Below, one piece after another: positions 1-6,965 of a DNA stretch of 20,756 nt; positions within the stretch are counted from its first letter, which is position 1; every line of letters starts with the position of its first letter. The notes under the pieces were generated by a model. It searched no databases. It was given only the letters and a program-made list of their open reading frames with translations, and was not told the origin of the DNA. The translations under genes and the position numbers were made by a program. The stretch is from CAZWEZ01 sp964632795 (GTDB lineage: Bacteria; Pseudomonadota; Alphaproteobacteria; Rhodospirillales; 2-02-FULL-58-16). The DNA is taken from positions 1 through 20,756 of the forward strand of contig CAZWEZ010000064.1 of the NCBI GenBank assembly GCA_964632795.1, given 5' to 3'.

Positions 1-138
1 AGGGACCTCTCGTTCTTCGACCCCGAGGCCAACCACCGCACCTGGCGCCAGCGCGTCGACTACGTCTTCAACTTCGTGTTCTTTCCCTCAACCCCGGTGG
101 CCCGCCGCGCGGCGGGCCAGGGGGCGGGCGCCGCGTAG
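1..138 (+). CDS. 3' end of an unidentified protein (partial)
   Basis: Frame 1 is open from the window edge to a TAG at 136-138 and gives 45 C-terminal residues, including FFDPEANHRTWRQR and DYVFNFVFF. Almost every codon up to about position 84 ends in G or C, which is the pattern of the confirmed genes here and supports real coding. The start lies outside the window. I do not recognise the family; the tail contains an aromatic, hydrophobic stretch followed by an Ala/Arg/Gly-rich end. The last 51 bases overlap, on the opposite strand, the 3' end of the EamA transporter gene, and a perfect palindrome (99-118) sits in the overlap. The final 15 residues may be non-conserved read-through into that hairpin. 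Confidence 0.6.
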   Translation, partial: RDLSFFDPEANHRTWRQRVDYVFNFVFFPSTPVARRAAGQGAGAA

Positions 139-1074
139 CACCTCGCGGTGGAGGATGTAGAAGCCGCTGCCGACCACCAGGACGATGCCGGACACCGCCT
201 GGAGGTCCGGCAGGTGGTTCCAGAAGATGTATCCCCAGACCACCGCCAGGGGCAGCGAGGTGTACTCGAACGGGACCACCAGGCTCGGCTGGGCGACCCG
301 GTAGGCCTGGGACAGGCACAGGAAGGCGACCGCGAAGATGACCCCGCACCCGGCCATCAGGGCGAACTCGAAGCCGCCCGGCACCGACCACGCCCGGAGC
401 AGGAACTCGACGCTCCGCGGACCCTGGCCGGCCCACCGGCCGTCTCCCAGGAAGAGCCCGGTCAGCGAGCTGAGGGCGATGTAGACGATGGTCGGGTAGA
501 AGACCATCGAGATGCCGCTGTCGGTCGCCCCCAGGCGGCGGGTGATCAGCGTCATCGCGGCGTAGGAAACCGCGCACACCACCGCCAGCAACCCCGCCGG
601 GTCGGCCATGACGTCTCCCGGGCGGACCATGACCAGGATGCCGATGAAGCCGACGATCACCGCCCCCCAGCGCCGCCCCCCGACCCGCTCGCCCAGCACC
701 GGCACCGACAGCGCGGTGACGAACAGCGGCGCCGAGAAGGCCACCGCCACCACGTCGGCCATCGGCAGCGAGGCCAGCGCCATGTAGAAACTGGTATAGG
801 CGACATACGCGGTGCAGGCGCGGATCAGATGGAGGCCCAGACGGCGGGTGCGCAAGGCGGCCAGTCCGCCGCCGAAGTGGGCGATCGCCAGGATCAGCGG
901 CAGGGCGACGAGGGAGCGCACGAAGACGATCTCGTGGACCGCGGTGTCGCCGCTCATCCACTTGATGGCGACGTCCTGCATCGAGAACAGGAACACGCCT
1001 GCGCACAGGAAGGCGATGCCCTTGAGGGGCTCGTCGAGGACCACGGCGGCGGTCGCCGGATTCGCCTTGCCCAT
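88..1074 (-). CDS. EamA/DMT-superfamily transporter
   Basis: This is a 328-aa integral membrane protein of the drug/metabolite transporter superfamily, with two repeated EamA domains of about five helices each. Visible hydrophobic segments include GIAFLCAGVFLF at the N terminus, VAVAFSAPLFVTALSVPVL and WGAVIVGFIGILVMV. The PVLGER stretch after the fourth helix is typical of the family. I start it at the ATG at 1074 rather than the one at 1080: the AAGGAG ribosome site is 8 nt from the former and only 2 nt from the latter. It is the last gene of the 15-gene operon, 18 nt after a polyprenol-phosphate-type glycosyltransferase. Known DMT members export metabolites, and the small ArnE/ArnF members flip undecaprenyl-phosphate sugars. 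In this context flipping of a lipid-linked sugar is a plausible inference, not shown. Confidence 0.88.
   Translation of the reverse strand: MGKANPATAAVVLDEPLKGIAFLCAGVFLFSMQDVAIKWMSGDTAVHEIVFVRSLVALPLILAIAHFGGGLAALRTRRLGLHLIRACTAYVAYTSFYMALASLPMADVVAVAFSAPLFVTALSVPVLGERVGGRRWGAVIVGFIGILVMVRPGDVMADPAGLLAVVCAVSYAAMTLITRRLGATDSGISMVFYPTIVYIALSSLTGLFLGDGRWAGQGPRSVEFLLRAWSVPGGFEFALMAGCGVIFAVAFLCLSQAYRVAQPSLVVPFEYTSLPLAVVWGYIFWNHLPDLQAVSGIVLVVGSGFYILHREVLRGARPLARRAAGHRG
99..118. terminator. Perfect GC palindrome in a convergent gene overlap (possible bidirectional terminator)
   Basis: Half-site GGCCCGCCGC (99-108) is followed directly by its exact reverse complement (109-118). In RNA it could fold as an 8-bp stem with a 4-nt loop on either strand. 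It lies in the 51-bp overlap of the two convergent genes and encodes ARRAAG on both strands. There is no T tract on either side, so a classical intrinsic terminator is not shown. Confidence 0.4.
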
Positions 1075-1082
1075 CGGCATCG

Positions 1083-1088
1083 CTCCTT
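1083..1088 (-). promoter_or_regulatory. Ribosome binding site that decides the transporter start
   Basis: AAGGAG on the minus strand lies 2 nt before an ATG at 1080 and 8 nt before an in-frame ATG at 1074. The second spacing is normal for a Shine-Dalgarno site, so 1074 is the likelier start. Confidence 0.6.
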
Positions 1089-1092
1089 GGTA

Positions 1093-1806
1093 TTAGCGCA
1101 GGATGTTGTAACGCAGGATGCAGTAGATCGCCCGCAAGCCGTCCTTCCAGCTGATCTTCTTGCCTTCCTGGTAGGTGCGCCCGGTGTAGCGGATGCCGAC
1201 CTCGTAGATGCGGGGGAACGGCTTGAGGTGGCTGACCTTGGCGGTGATTTCCGGTTCGATGCCGAAACGGTTTTCCTTGAGGGTGATCCGCTCCAGGATG
1301 TCCTTGCGGAAGACCTTGAAGCAGGTCTCCATGTCGGTCAGGTTGAGATCGGTGAAAATGTTCGACAGCAGGGTCAGGAAGCGATTGCCCAGGCTGTGCC
1401 AGAAGAACAGCACCCGGACCGTGTCGCCGCCCCGGAAACGGGTGCCGTAGACGACGTCGGCGCGGCCCTCCAGGATCGGCTTGAGGAGCTTGGGGTAATC
1501 GTCCGGTTCGTACTCCAGGTCGGCGTCCTGGACCAGCACGATGTCGCCCTCGGCCATCGCGAAGCCGGCCCTCAGCGAGGCCCCCTTGCCGAGGTTGACG
1601 TGGTGGCGGTGGATGCGGATCCGGGGGTCGTTCCCGGCCGCCGCCAGGGCCTTGTCGTAAGAGCCGTCGGTGGAGCCGTCGTCGATCACGATGACGTCCT
1701 TTTCCAGGCCGCAGGCGTCGGCGGCCAACACCCGGTCCAGCATTTCGCCCAGGGTGTCGGCCTCGTTGAAGCAGGGGACGACGATCGACAGCTTGTTGGC
1801 GTTCAT
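1093..1806 (-). CDS. Family 2 glycosyltransferase, polyprenol-phosphate-sugar synthase type
   Basis: This is a 237-aa GT-A-fold glycosyltransferase of the DPM1-like GT2 group. Such enzymes transfer a sugar from a nucleotide donor to a polyprenyl phosphate on the cytoplasmic face of the membrane. The sequence opens with LSIVVPCFNEADTL, has the nucleotide-binding VIDDGSTDGS (Asp42-Asp43), the NLGKGASLRAG loop and the metal-binding DAD at residues 94-96 in QDADLEYEPDDY. The C terminus (TGRTYQEGKKISWKDG) is the usual end of this group. It lacks the two C-terminal membrane helices of ArnC or GtrB, so it resembles the short, soluble DPM1 form. It is a paralog of the enzyme at 6221-6916. It begins 6 nt after the methyltransferase stop, with only a weak ribosome site, suggesting coupled translation. 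Sugar and lipid acceptor are not determinable. Confidence 0.9.
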   Translation of the reverse strand: MNANKLSIVVPCFNEADTLGEMLDRVLAADACGLEKDVIVIDDGSTDGSYDKALAAAGNDPRIRIHRHHVNLGKGASLRAGFAMAEGDIVLVQDADLEYEPDDYPKLLKPILEGRADVVYGTRFRGGDTVRVLFFWHSLGNRFLTLLSNIFTDLNLTDMETCFKVFRKDILERITLKENRFGIEPEITAKVSHLKPFPRIYEVGIRYTGRTYQEGKKISWKDGLRAIYCILRYNILR

Positions 1807-1812
1807 CGGCAG

Positions 1813-2532
1813 TCAGGAGCCTGTGTCATCGCCCCGCCGGGCGATAAGGATGACGTTCTTGCCGAGCGGCGGGCGGACCACCGATTCGACGGCGCGGGTG
1901 ACGGGTACGACCAGCGTGTCGTAGACGGTCATCAGTCGGGGGTTGAAGGTCGTCTTGCCCATCACGGTATTGAGTATCCACCACGGTAAGATCCCGGCGA
2001 GGTCGAAGTATCTGCCGTCGACGATCTCCAGGCCGGCGTCGCCGACCCGGCGGCGCAACTCCTCCAGGTTATAGCGCCGGTGGTGACCGTAAAAGACATC
2101 CAGGTCGCTGAAAAGGAATTTGAGCGCCGGCACCATCAGCAACAGATGGCCGCCGGGCCTCAGGATCCGCCGCAGATGGCCCAGCGCGGCGCGGTCGTCC
2201 TCGATGTGCTCGAGCACGTTGACCAGGACCGCCGAATCGCGGAAGCGCTCCGGCGCCCCGGCGACCCAGGCTTCCAGGGTCTGGCGGTGGACCTCGACGG
2301 CGGGGCTCCCGGCGAAGCGCTGGTCCAGCCGCCGGCCCAGGTTGGGCGACGGTTCAACCAGGTCGAGCCGCTCGACCAAGGGGATCAGCAACTCGGAGAT
2401 CGACCCGGTGCCCGAGCCGAACTCGACCGCCTCGCCGCCCAGGTAGGGCCGGAAGGCATCGACGATCCACCGCTGGTAGCGGCGCAGGTTGGCCAGCGCC
2501 TCGAGGTCGGAGCCTTGGTAATCGACCGTCAT
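1813..2532 (-). CDS. Class I SAM-dependent methyltransferase
   Basis: This 239-aa protein is a Rossmann-fold methyltransferase of the Methyltransf_11/23 type. Motif I is VEFGSGTGS (residues 36-44), the acidic strand-2 end is LDLVEPSPNL, motif II/III is VLVNVLEHIEDD, and the post-motif LRRILRPGGHLLLMVPA is complete. The HHRRYNLEELRRRV stretch is common in family members that modify surface sugars. I start it at the ATG at 2532, whose first bases overlap the preceding stop as ATGA; a GGAGG site sits 10 nt upstream. A GTG at 2553 would add seven residues but has no support. Methyltransferases of this kind are often next to DPM-like GT2 genes, as here. The target (sugar O-methylation is likeliest) is inferred only from context. 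Confidence 0.88.
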   Translation of the reverse strand: MTVDYQGSDLEALANLRRYQRWIVDAFRPYLGGEAVEFGSGTGSISELLIPLVERLDLVEPSPNLGRRLDQRFAGSPAVEVHRQTLEAWVAGAPERFRDSAVLVNVLEHIEDDRAALGHLRRILRPGGHLLLMVPALKFLFSDLDVFYGHHRRYNLEELRRRVGDAGLEIVDGRYFDLAGILPWWILNTVMGKTTFNPRLMTVYDTLVVPVTRAVESVVRPPLGKNVILIARRGDDTGS

Positions 2533-3461
2533 CGGCCCAGCGCCTCCGCGCACCGCGACAGGACCTCGACCACCTCGACGCCCAGGCGCAGCCCGTCGAT
2601 GCCCAGCCGGCGCGTGGAGATGCCCTCGGCGAAGGCCCGCACCAGGCGGTCCAGCGGCGGCTCGCCGGGGACCGGGACCGGTTCCGGGACGATCTCCGGA
2701 AAGACGCGGCGGAAGAACTTTTCCGGGCGGCTGTCGTCATACGTCAGGACGGCCGAATCGAAGGTCGCCGCGAAGATTCGTTTCTTCTCGGGAAGGATGT
2801 TGCCCAGCGTGATCAGGGCCCCGGCGCCGGTGCCGAAGGCCAGGCTCACCTCGACCACCTCGCCATGGCCGTCGGGGGTGTCGCGGGTTTCCAGGCGGTG
2901 GGCGTCGACCTCCCTGGGCGCACAACCGATCAGGTCCAGGCACATCGCCACGTCGTGGGACCCCCAGTCCCAGATCACCGGCACCTCGGGGCGGAACGGG
3001 CCCCAGCGGCCGGCTTCGGACTCGATGGCCCGGACCGGCCCGCGGTCCGCGGCGTCTTCCTTGAGGGCCTGCCAGGCCGGGCTGAACAGGTGGATGTGAG
3101 CGACCATCACCCGTCCCCGCCGGGCCTCGGCCAGGGCGAGCAGGGCGCGGGCCTCGGCGAGGTCGGTGGTCAGCGGCTTCTCGATCAGCACCGCCAGTCC
3201 CGATTCGATCGCCAGGCGGGCCATCTCCCCATGGCGCGCCGGCGGGGTGGCGACGACCACCCCGTCGAGGTCGCCGGCCCCGGCCACCTCGCGCCAGTCG
3301 CCGCTGGCGGCGCACCCGGGAGGGGCCGCGGCGCGGCGTTCGGGGTCGCTGTCGGCCAACCGGCTCAAGACGACCCCGTCCAGGCCCTCGATGGCGCGGA
3401 TGTAGTTGCCGCCCCAGGGACCGGCGCCGATCAGGCCGAGGCGGACCGGGCTCCGGGTCAC
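2529..3461 (-). CDS. Gfo/Idh/MocA-family NAD(P)-dependent oxidoreductase
   Basis: This 310-aa enzyme has an N-terminal Rossmann domain, GLIGAGPWGGNY (Gly12, Gly14, Gly17), and the family hallmark EKP at residues 94-96, whose Lys is a catalytic residue. The C-terminal alpha/beta domain contains WDWGSHDVAMCLDL, where His169-Asp170 match the conserved pair near the substrate. Family members oxidise or reduce a hydroxyl or keto group on sugars or sugar nucleotides. It starts with GTG, one base after the SDR stop, and its own TGA overlaps the methyltransferase ATG. It is one of three Gfo/Idh/MocA genes in the window and is the most diverged, lacking the NQGIH or DQGIH motif of the other two. Its substrate is probably the nucleotide sugar made by the neighbouring SDR, C-methyltransferase and cupin; this is inference. 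Confidence 0.87.
   Translation of the reverse strand: MTRSPVRLGLIGAGPWGGNYIRAIEGLDGVVLSRLADSDPERRAAAPPGCAASGDWREVAGAGDLDGVVVATPPARHGEMARLAIESGLAVLIEKPLTTDLAEARALLALAEARRGRVMVAHIHLFSPAWQALKEDAADRGPVRAIESEAGRWGPFRPEVPVIWDWGSHDVAMCLDLIGCAPREVDAHRLETRDTPDGHGEVVEVSLAFGTGAGALITLGNILPEKKRIFAATFDSAVLTYDDSRPEKFFRRVFPEIVPEPVPVPGEPPLDRLVRAFAEGISTRRLGIDGLRLGVEVVEVLSRCAEALGR
2543..2547 (-). promoter_or_regulatory. Ribosome binding site for the SAM methyltransferase
   Basis: GGAGG on the minus strand lies 10 nt before the ATG at 2532, inside the end of the oxidoreductase gene. It supports the ATGA-overlapping start over the upstream in-frame GTG at 2553. Confidence 0.5.
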
Positions 3462-3462
3462 C

Positions 3463-4524
3463 TCAGGCTTCGCCGGTGTAGACGGTGTCGGACCACTCGA
3501 GGAACCGGCGCAGGCCGTCTTCCAGGTCGACGCGGGGCTGGTAGCCGATCTGCAGGCGGGCCTTGCGGATGTCGGGACAGCGGCGCATGGGTTCGTCGGC
3601 CGGGTAGCTGTCGGGGTATTCGATGACCTCGTGCGCCACCTTGCGGCCCAGCACCTTCTCGATCGAGGCGATCAGGTCCAGCATCGAGATCTCGGGCTTG
3701 GGGTTGCCGATGTTGTAGGCCTCTCCCGGGACGCCCTTGAGGATCACCCGCAGGAACCCGGCCATGGCGTCGGTGATGTAGCAGAAGGTCCGGGTCTGGG
3801 TCCCCGCCCCGTAGACGTTGAGCGGCCGGCCGGCCTTGATGCGGTTGGCGAAGTTGGGCATCACCCGGTAGTCGGTCTCCTGCATCCCGGGGCCGAAGAC
3901 GTTGAAGGGGCGGATGGTGTTGGTCGCCGTGCCGTGCGTCTCGTGGAACACGTAGCACAGGGTCTCGCCGACCCGCTTGCTTTCGTCGTAGCACGCCCGG
4001 GGCCCCTGGCACGAGACGTTGCCGCGATAGCTTTCGGGCGTCGGGACGTGCTTGGCGTCGGGGTCGCCGTAGATCTCGGACGAGCTGAAGAAGGCGAAGC
4101 GGGCCCGGTTGCGATTCGCCAGCTCGAGCATGTTGCGGGTGCCGACGGTGGCCACGTCCAGGGTCTCCAGCGGATAGGCCCGGTAGTAGAACGGGCTGGC
4201 GATGCCCGCGGCGTGGATCACGTAGTCCAGCGCCCCGTCCCACTCCAGGGGCCGGGTGACGTCGTGGAGGATGAAGCGGAGGTGGGGGCCGCTGGGGATC
4301 TCGGAGCCCTCCTTGCCCGCCGTGATCAGGTTGTCGAGCACCACCAGCTCGCACGGCGCCTCGAGCACCGTCTCGTTGAGCAGCGCGAAGACCTCCATGA
4401 AGTAGCGCCCCAGGAAGCCTCGCCCGCCGGTCAGCAGGATCGTCTTGCCGGCGAAGTCCCGGGCCGGCTCCCCGATCGCCTTGACGATTTCGGCGATGTC
4501 GTCTTTGAGCACGAAGTCGGTCAT
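3463..4524 (-). CDS. NAD-dependent epimerase/dehydratase, UDP-glucuronate decarboxylase-like
   Basis: This 353-aa extended short-chain dehydrogenase has a 28-residue N-terminal extension before the NAD-binding TGGRGFLG motif (Gly33, Gly36, Gly39). The active-site serine cluster SSSEIYGD is at about 147-154 and the catalytic pair is in YDESKR (Tyr179, Lys183). YDESKR with SSSEIYGD and IRPFNVFGPGM are features of the UDP-xylose synthase/UDP-glucuronate decarboxylase branch, including the ArnA C-terminal domain. Those enzymes oxidise C4 of UDP-glucuronate and remove C6 as CO2. Other SDR sugar-nucleotide epimerases share the fold, so the exact reaction is uncertain. It sits one base after the C-methyltransferase stop and one base before the oxidoreductase start, suggesting a shared nucleotide-sugar pathway. 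Confidence 0.88.
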   Translation of the reverse strand: MTDFVLKDDIAEIVKAIGEPARDFAGKTILLTGGRGFLGRYFMEVFALLNETVLEAPCELVVLDNLITAGKEGSEIPSGPHLRFILHDVTRPLEWDGALDYVIHAAGIASPFYYRAYPLETLDVATVGTRNMLELANRNRARFAFFSSSEIYGDPDAKHVPTPESYRGNVSCQGPRACYDESKRVGETLCYVFHETHGTATNTIRPFNVFGPGMQETDYRVMPNFANRIKAGRPLNVYGAGTQTRTFCYITDAMAGFLRVILKGVPGEAYNIGNPKPEISMLDLIASIEKVLGRKVAHEVIEYPDSYPADEPMRRCPDIRKARLQIGYQPRVDLEDGLRRFLEWSDTVYTGEA

Positions 4525-4525
4525 G

Positions 4526-5770
4526 TCAATGAATCTCGAGTTGGGGCAGCGGAACGATGAACCGCCCTCCCTGGCGTTGATAGGATGCGTGTTTGTCCAT
4601 GATCGGGCCGGCGAAGTTCCAGGCCAGGACGATCAGGTAGTCGGGCCGGCGCTCGTACAGGGCCTCGGCCGGCAGTACCTCGATGTGGTGGCCCGGCGTC
4701 AGCAGGCCCTGCTTCAGCGGGCTGTCGTCGACGATGAAATCGATCGTCTCGGGGCCGATCCCGAACTGGTACATGAGGGTCGTCGCCTTGGCCGGGGCGC
4801 CGAAGCCGGCGATTGTTCCGCCTTCCGAACGGATCGCGGAGACCTTGTCCTTGAGGGCCTTGCCAAGGGCCTGGATGCGGCGTCCGAAGGCGTGGAAGGT
4901 CTCGGCCCGGTCCAGCCCCAGCCGCTCCTCCAGCGCCACCAGCTCGTCGATCGAGCCGTCCTCGGGCCACCGCCCGCCGAGCGGCTGGACGAAGCCGCGC
5001 AGCGAGCCGCCGTGGGTGGCGACGCGCCGGGCGGCGAACAGCTCCATCCCGTGGCCGGTGAAGAACGCCCGCAGCGGCTTGACCGAGTGATAGTCCAGGT
5101 GTTCGTGGTAGATGGTGTCGAACAGGGTCCCCTGGTAGACGTCGACCAGGTAGGAAACCTCGAACACGAACACCCCGTCCGGTGCCAGCAGGGCGCGCAC
5201 GCCCTCGACCATGCCGGCCAGGTCGTCGGCGTGGGCGAACACGTTGTTGGCGGTGACCACGGCCGCCGCGCCGCGTTCCGCGGCCAGGCTCCGGGCCAAT
5301 TCGGGGGTGAAGAAGCCGCACACGGTCTCGATGCCCCGGGCGCTGGCGGCGGTGGCGATGTGGCGCGCCGGATCGACGCCGAGCACCGTCATTCCGCGTT
5401 CCTTGAAGGCGGCGAGCAGGGTCCCGTCGTTGGAGCCGATGTCGACCACCAGCCCGCCGGGCGGGACCCGGAAGCGCCCGCAGAGCGCCTCGGCGTAGTC
5501 GTCGAAGTGCTTGACGAACACCGGCGAGGTGCCCGAGACGTAGACGTAGTCCTCGAACAAGACGCCCGGATCGACGACGTCCAGCAACTGGAGGTGGGAG
5601 CACCCCCGGCACAGGTGGACGTCGAGCGGGAAGCGTTGCTGCTCGGCCCCGGCGTCCTCCGGGGCCACGAAGGCGTTGGCCGGGGGCGTCGGTTCCAGGG
5701 ACAGCACCGCCACCAGGTCCGAACCCCCGCACAGGCGGCAGGTGTCGCGGCGGCGGCAGGGGACGGTCAC
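4526..5770 (-). CDS. Zinc-binding SAM methyltransferase, sugar C-methyltransferase family
   Basis: This 414-aa protein has the three-part layout of NDP-sugar C-methyltransferases such as TcaB9/TylCIII. An N-terminal zinc site has Cys11, Cys14, Cys54 and Cys57 (CRLC and CRGC). A central SAM-binding domain has LVVDIGSNDGTLL (residues 108-118), and a C-terminal Methyltransf_14 domain has GGTIAGFGAPAKATTLMY. The segment YHEHLDYHS (221-229) matches the catalytic Tyr/Glu/His region of that family, and His180 in NNVFAHADD matches another conserved His. Known members add a methyl branch to C3 of a 4-keto sugar nucleotide. It starts with GTG overlapping the cupin TGA (GTGA). Context with an SDR, a cupin and an oxidoreductase supports a branched-sugar pathway. 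A related role in sugar-acid metabolism cannot be excluded. Confidence 0.88.
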   Translation of the reverse strand: MTVPCRRRDTCRLCGGSDLVAVLSLEPTPPANAFVAPEDAGAEQQRFPLDVHLCRGCSHLQLLDVVDPGVLFEDYVYVSGTSPVFVKHFDDYAEALCGRFRVPPGGLVVDIGSNDGTLLAAFKERGMTVLGVDPARHIATAASARGIETVCGFFTPELARSLAAERGAAAVVTANNVFAHADDLAGMVEGVRALLAPDGVFVFEVSYLVDVYQGTLFDTIYHEHLDYHSVKPLRAFFTGHGMELFAARRVATHGGSLRGFVQPLGGRWPEDGSIDELVALEERLGLDRAETFHAFGRRIQALGKALKDKVSAIRSEGGTIAGFGAPAKATTLMYQFGIGPETIDFIVDDSPLKQGLLTPGHHIEVLPAEALYERRPDYLIVLAWNFAGPIMDKHASYQRQGGRFIVPLPQLEIH

Positions 5771-6207
5771 TCCTCGGCCTCGACCATGGCGATCCGCTCG
5801 ACGTCGGCCTCGTAGACCTCCTGGCGCCGCGAGTTGCGGCCCAGCGTCAGGAACACGGTGTCCTCGGCGAAGACCATGGCGTGATCGACCATCGGCGGGG
5901 TGAAGAACAACTGCCCGGCCGAGACCCGAACCTTCTCGGGTTCGGCGTCCGAACCATGGCGCCGGTGGTAGTAGTCGATGGCCCCCGAGACCACGTAGCA
6001 GAAGTGCCAGTCGGTCTTGTGGTAGTGGTTGGCCCTCAGCGTGCCCTTGGCCGAGGAGATCATCACCGCGCTCTTCATCGGCAGGTCGACCAGCGGCTGG
6101 ATGGCGCCCCGGGCGTCGGCGAAGGCGTCCTCCATCGCCACGATGACGTCCTTGGGCCAGGCCGCCTTCTCCTCTGCGCTGACCGGTTCGATGTCGATCT
6201 CGGGCAT
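5767..6207 (-). CDS. Cupin-domain protein, sugar-nucleotide-type
   Basis: This 146-aa protein is a single cupin barrel. Motif 1 is in LRANHYHKTDWHFCYVVSG, with His61, His63 and His68 as likely metal or active-site residues, and motif 2 is LFFTPPMVDHAMVF, with His109. The RANHYHK start of motif 1 resembles the cupin domains of capsule enzymes such as CapF/WbjC and of WxcM-like proteins. The usual cupin Glu is not in its normal position. A strong AAGGAG lies 9 nt upstream and is merged with the previous gene's TAA stop. Its stop overlaps the C-methyltransferase start, so it probably acts in the same sugar pathway as an isomerase, epimerase or other sugar-modifying enzyme. The specific reaction is unknown. 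Confidence 0.82.
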   Translation of the reverse strand: MPEIDIEPVSAEEKAAWPKDVIVAMEDAFADARGAIQPLVDLPMKSAVMISSAKGTLRANHYHKTDWHFCYVVSGAIDYYHRRHGSDAEPEKVRVSAGQLFFTPPMVDHAMVFAEDTVFLTLGRNSRRQEVYEADVERIAMVEAEE

Positions 6208-6220
6208 GTCGTTGTTCTCC

Positions 6221-6916
6221 TTAGCGGAGGATCCCCCGCACGATGATGGTCCACAACACGGCGATGATGTGGTGGGCCTTGATCTTCTTGCCTTCCTCGT
6301 AGGTCCGGCCGTGGTAGCTGATCGGCACCTCGTACATCCGCTTGGCTCCGGCCACGGCGCGCGACAGGATCTCGGCGTGCTGCTCCCAACCGACCGTCCT
6401 CAGTTCGCCGGCATCGACCAGATCGCGCCGGTACACCAGGTAGCAGCTGTAGATGTCGGTGAAGGTGGTGTTGTTGAGCACGTTGAAGACGAAGGTGATC
6501 AGGTGGTTCCCCACCTTGTGCCAGAAGTAGGACACCCGGGTGTAGCGGGGCGCCATCATCCGGCTGCCCATGACCAGGTCGGCCCCGAAGCGCAGCACCG
6601 GCTCCAACAGGTTGTGATAGTCGGCCGGGTCGTATTCCAGGTCGGCGTCCTGGAACAGGACGTAGTCGCCGCTCGCCTCGGCGAGGCCGGCCTTGACCGC
6701 CGCCCCCTTGCCGCCGTTGGCCGGCATCTTGATCAGCTTGCTGTAGAGCTCGGGGTTGTGCTCCAGGATGTCGACGGTGCGGTCCGTCGAGCCGTCGTCG
6801 ACGACCACCACCTCGAAGGCGACGCCCTCGATCCGCTGGGCGTTCACCCGCCGCAGAATCTCGAGGATGGTGCCCTCTTCGTTGTAGGCGGGGATGAGGA
6901 CGGTGACCTTGGTCAT
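6221..6916 (-). CDS. Family 2 glycosyltransferase, polyprenol-phosphate-sugar synthase type
   Basis: From the ATG at 6916 this is a 231-aa GT2 enzyme beginning MTKVTVLIPAYNEEGT. Nucleotide-binding VVVDDGSTD has Asp40-Asp41, followed by NGGKGAAVKAG and the metal-binding DAD at 90-92 in FQDADLEYDPADY. It ends in YHGRTYEEGKKI and a short hydrophobic tail. It is paralogous along its length to the enzyme at 1093-1806 but differs after residue 100 (SRMMAPRYTRVSYFWHK), so the two may use different sugars or acceptors. The start is uncertain: an ATG at 6976 adds 20 polar residues, overlaps the upstream gene and has a GAGGG 8 nt ahead, whereas 6916 matches the family N terminus but has a weak ribosome site. 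Like its paralog it lacks C-terminal membrane helices. Confidence 0.88.
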   Translation of the reverse strand: MTKVTVLIPAYNEEGTILEILRRVNAQRIEGVAFEVVVVDDGSTDRTVDILEHNPELYSKLIKMPANGGKGAAVKAGLAEASGDYVLFQDADLEYDPADYHNLLEPVLRFGADLVMGSRMMAPRYTRVSYFWHKVGNHLITFVFNVLNNTTFTDIYSCYLVYRRDLVDAGELRTVGWEQHAEILSRAVAGAKRMYEVPISYHGRTYEEGKKIKAHHIIAVLWTIIVRGILR

Positions 6917-6965
6917 TCCGCGGCCACTATTATCGCCGGGGTCGCCGCCTGACAAGGCCAAACCC

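Noticed and set aside
148..1989. 613-codon open frame on the plus strand
   Set aside because: It is antisense to three well-supported minus-strand genes and encodes a low-complexity Asp/Gln/His/Arg-rich sequence, typical of shadows in GC-rich DNA.
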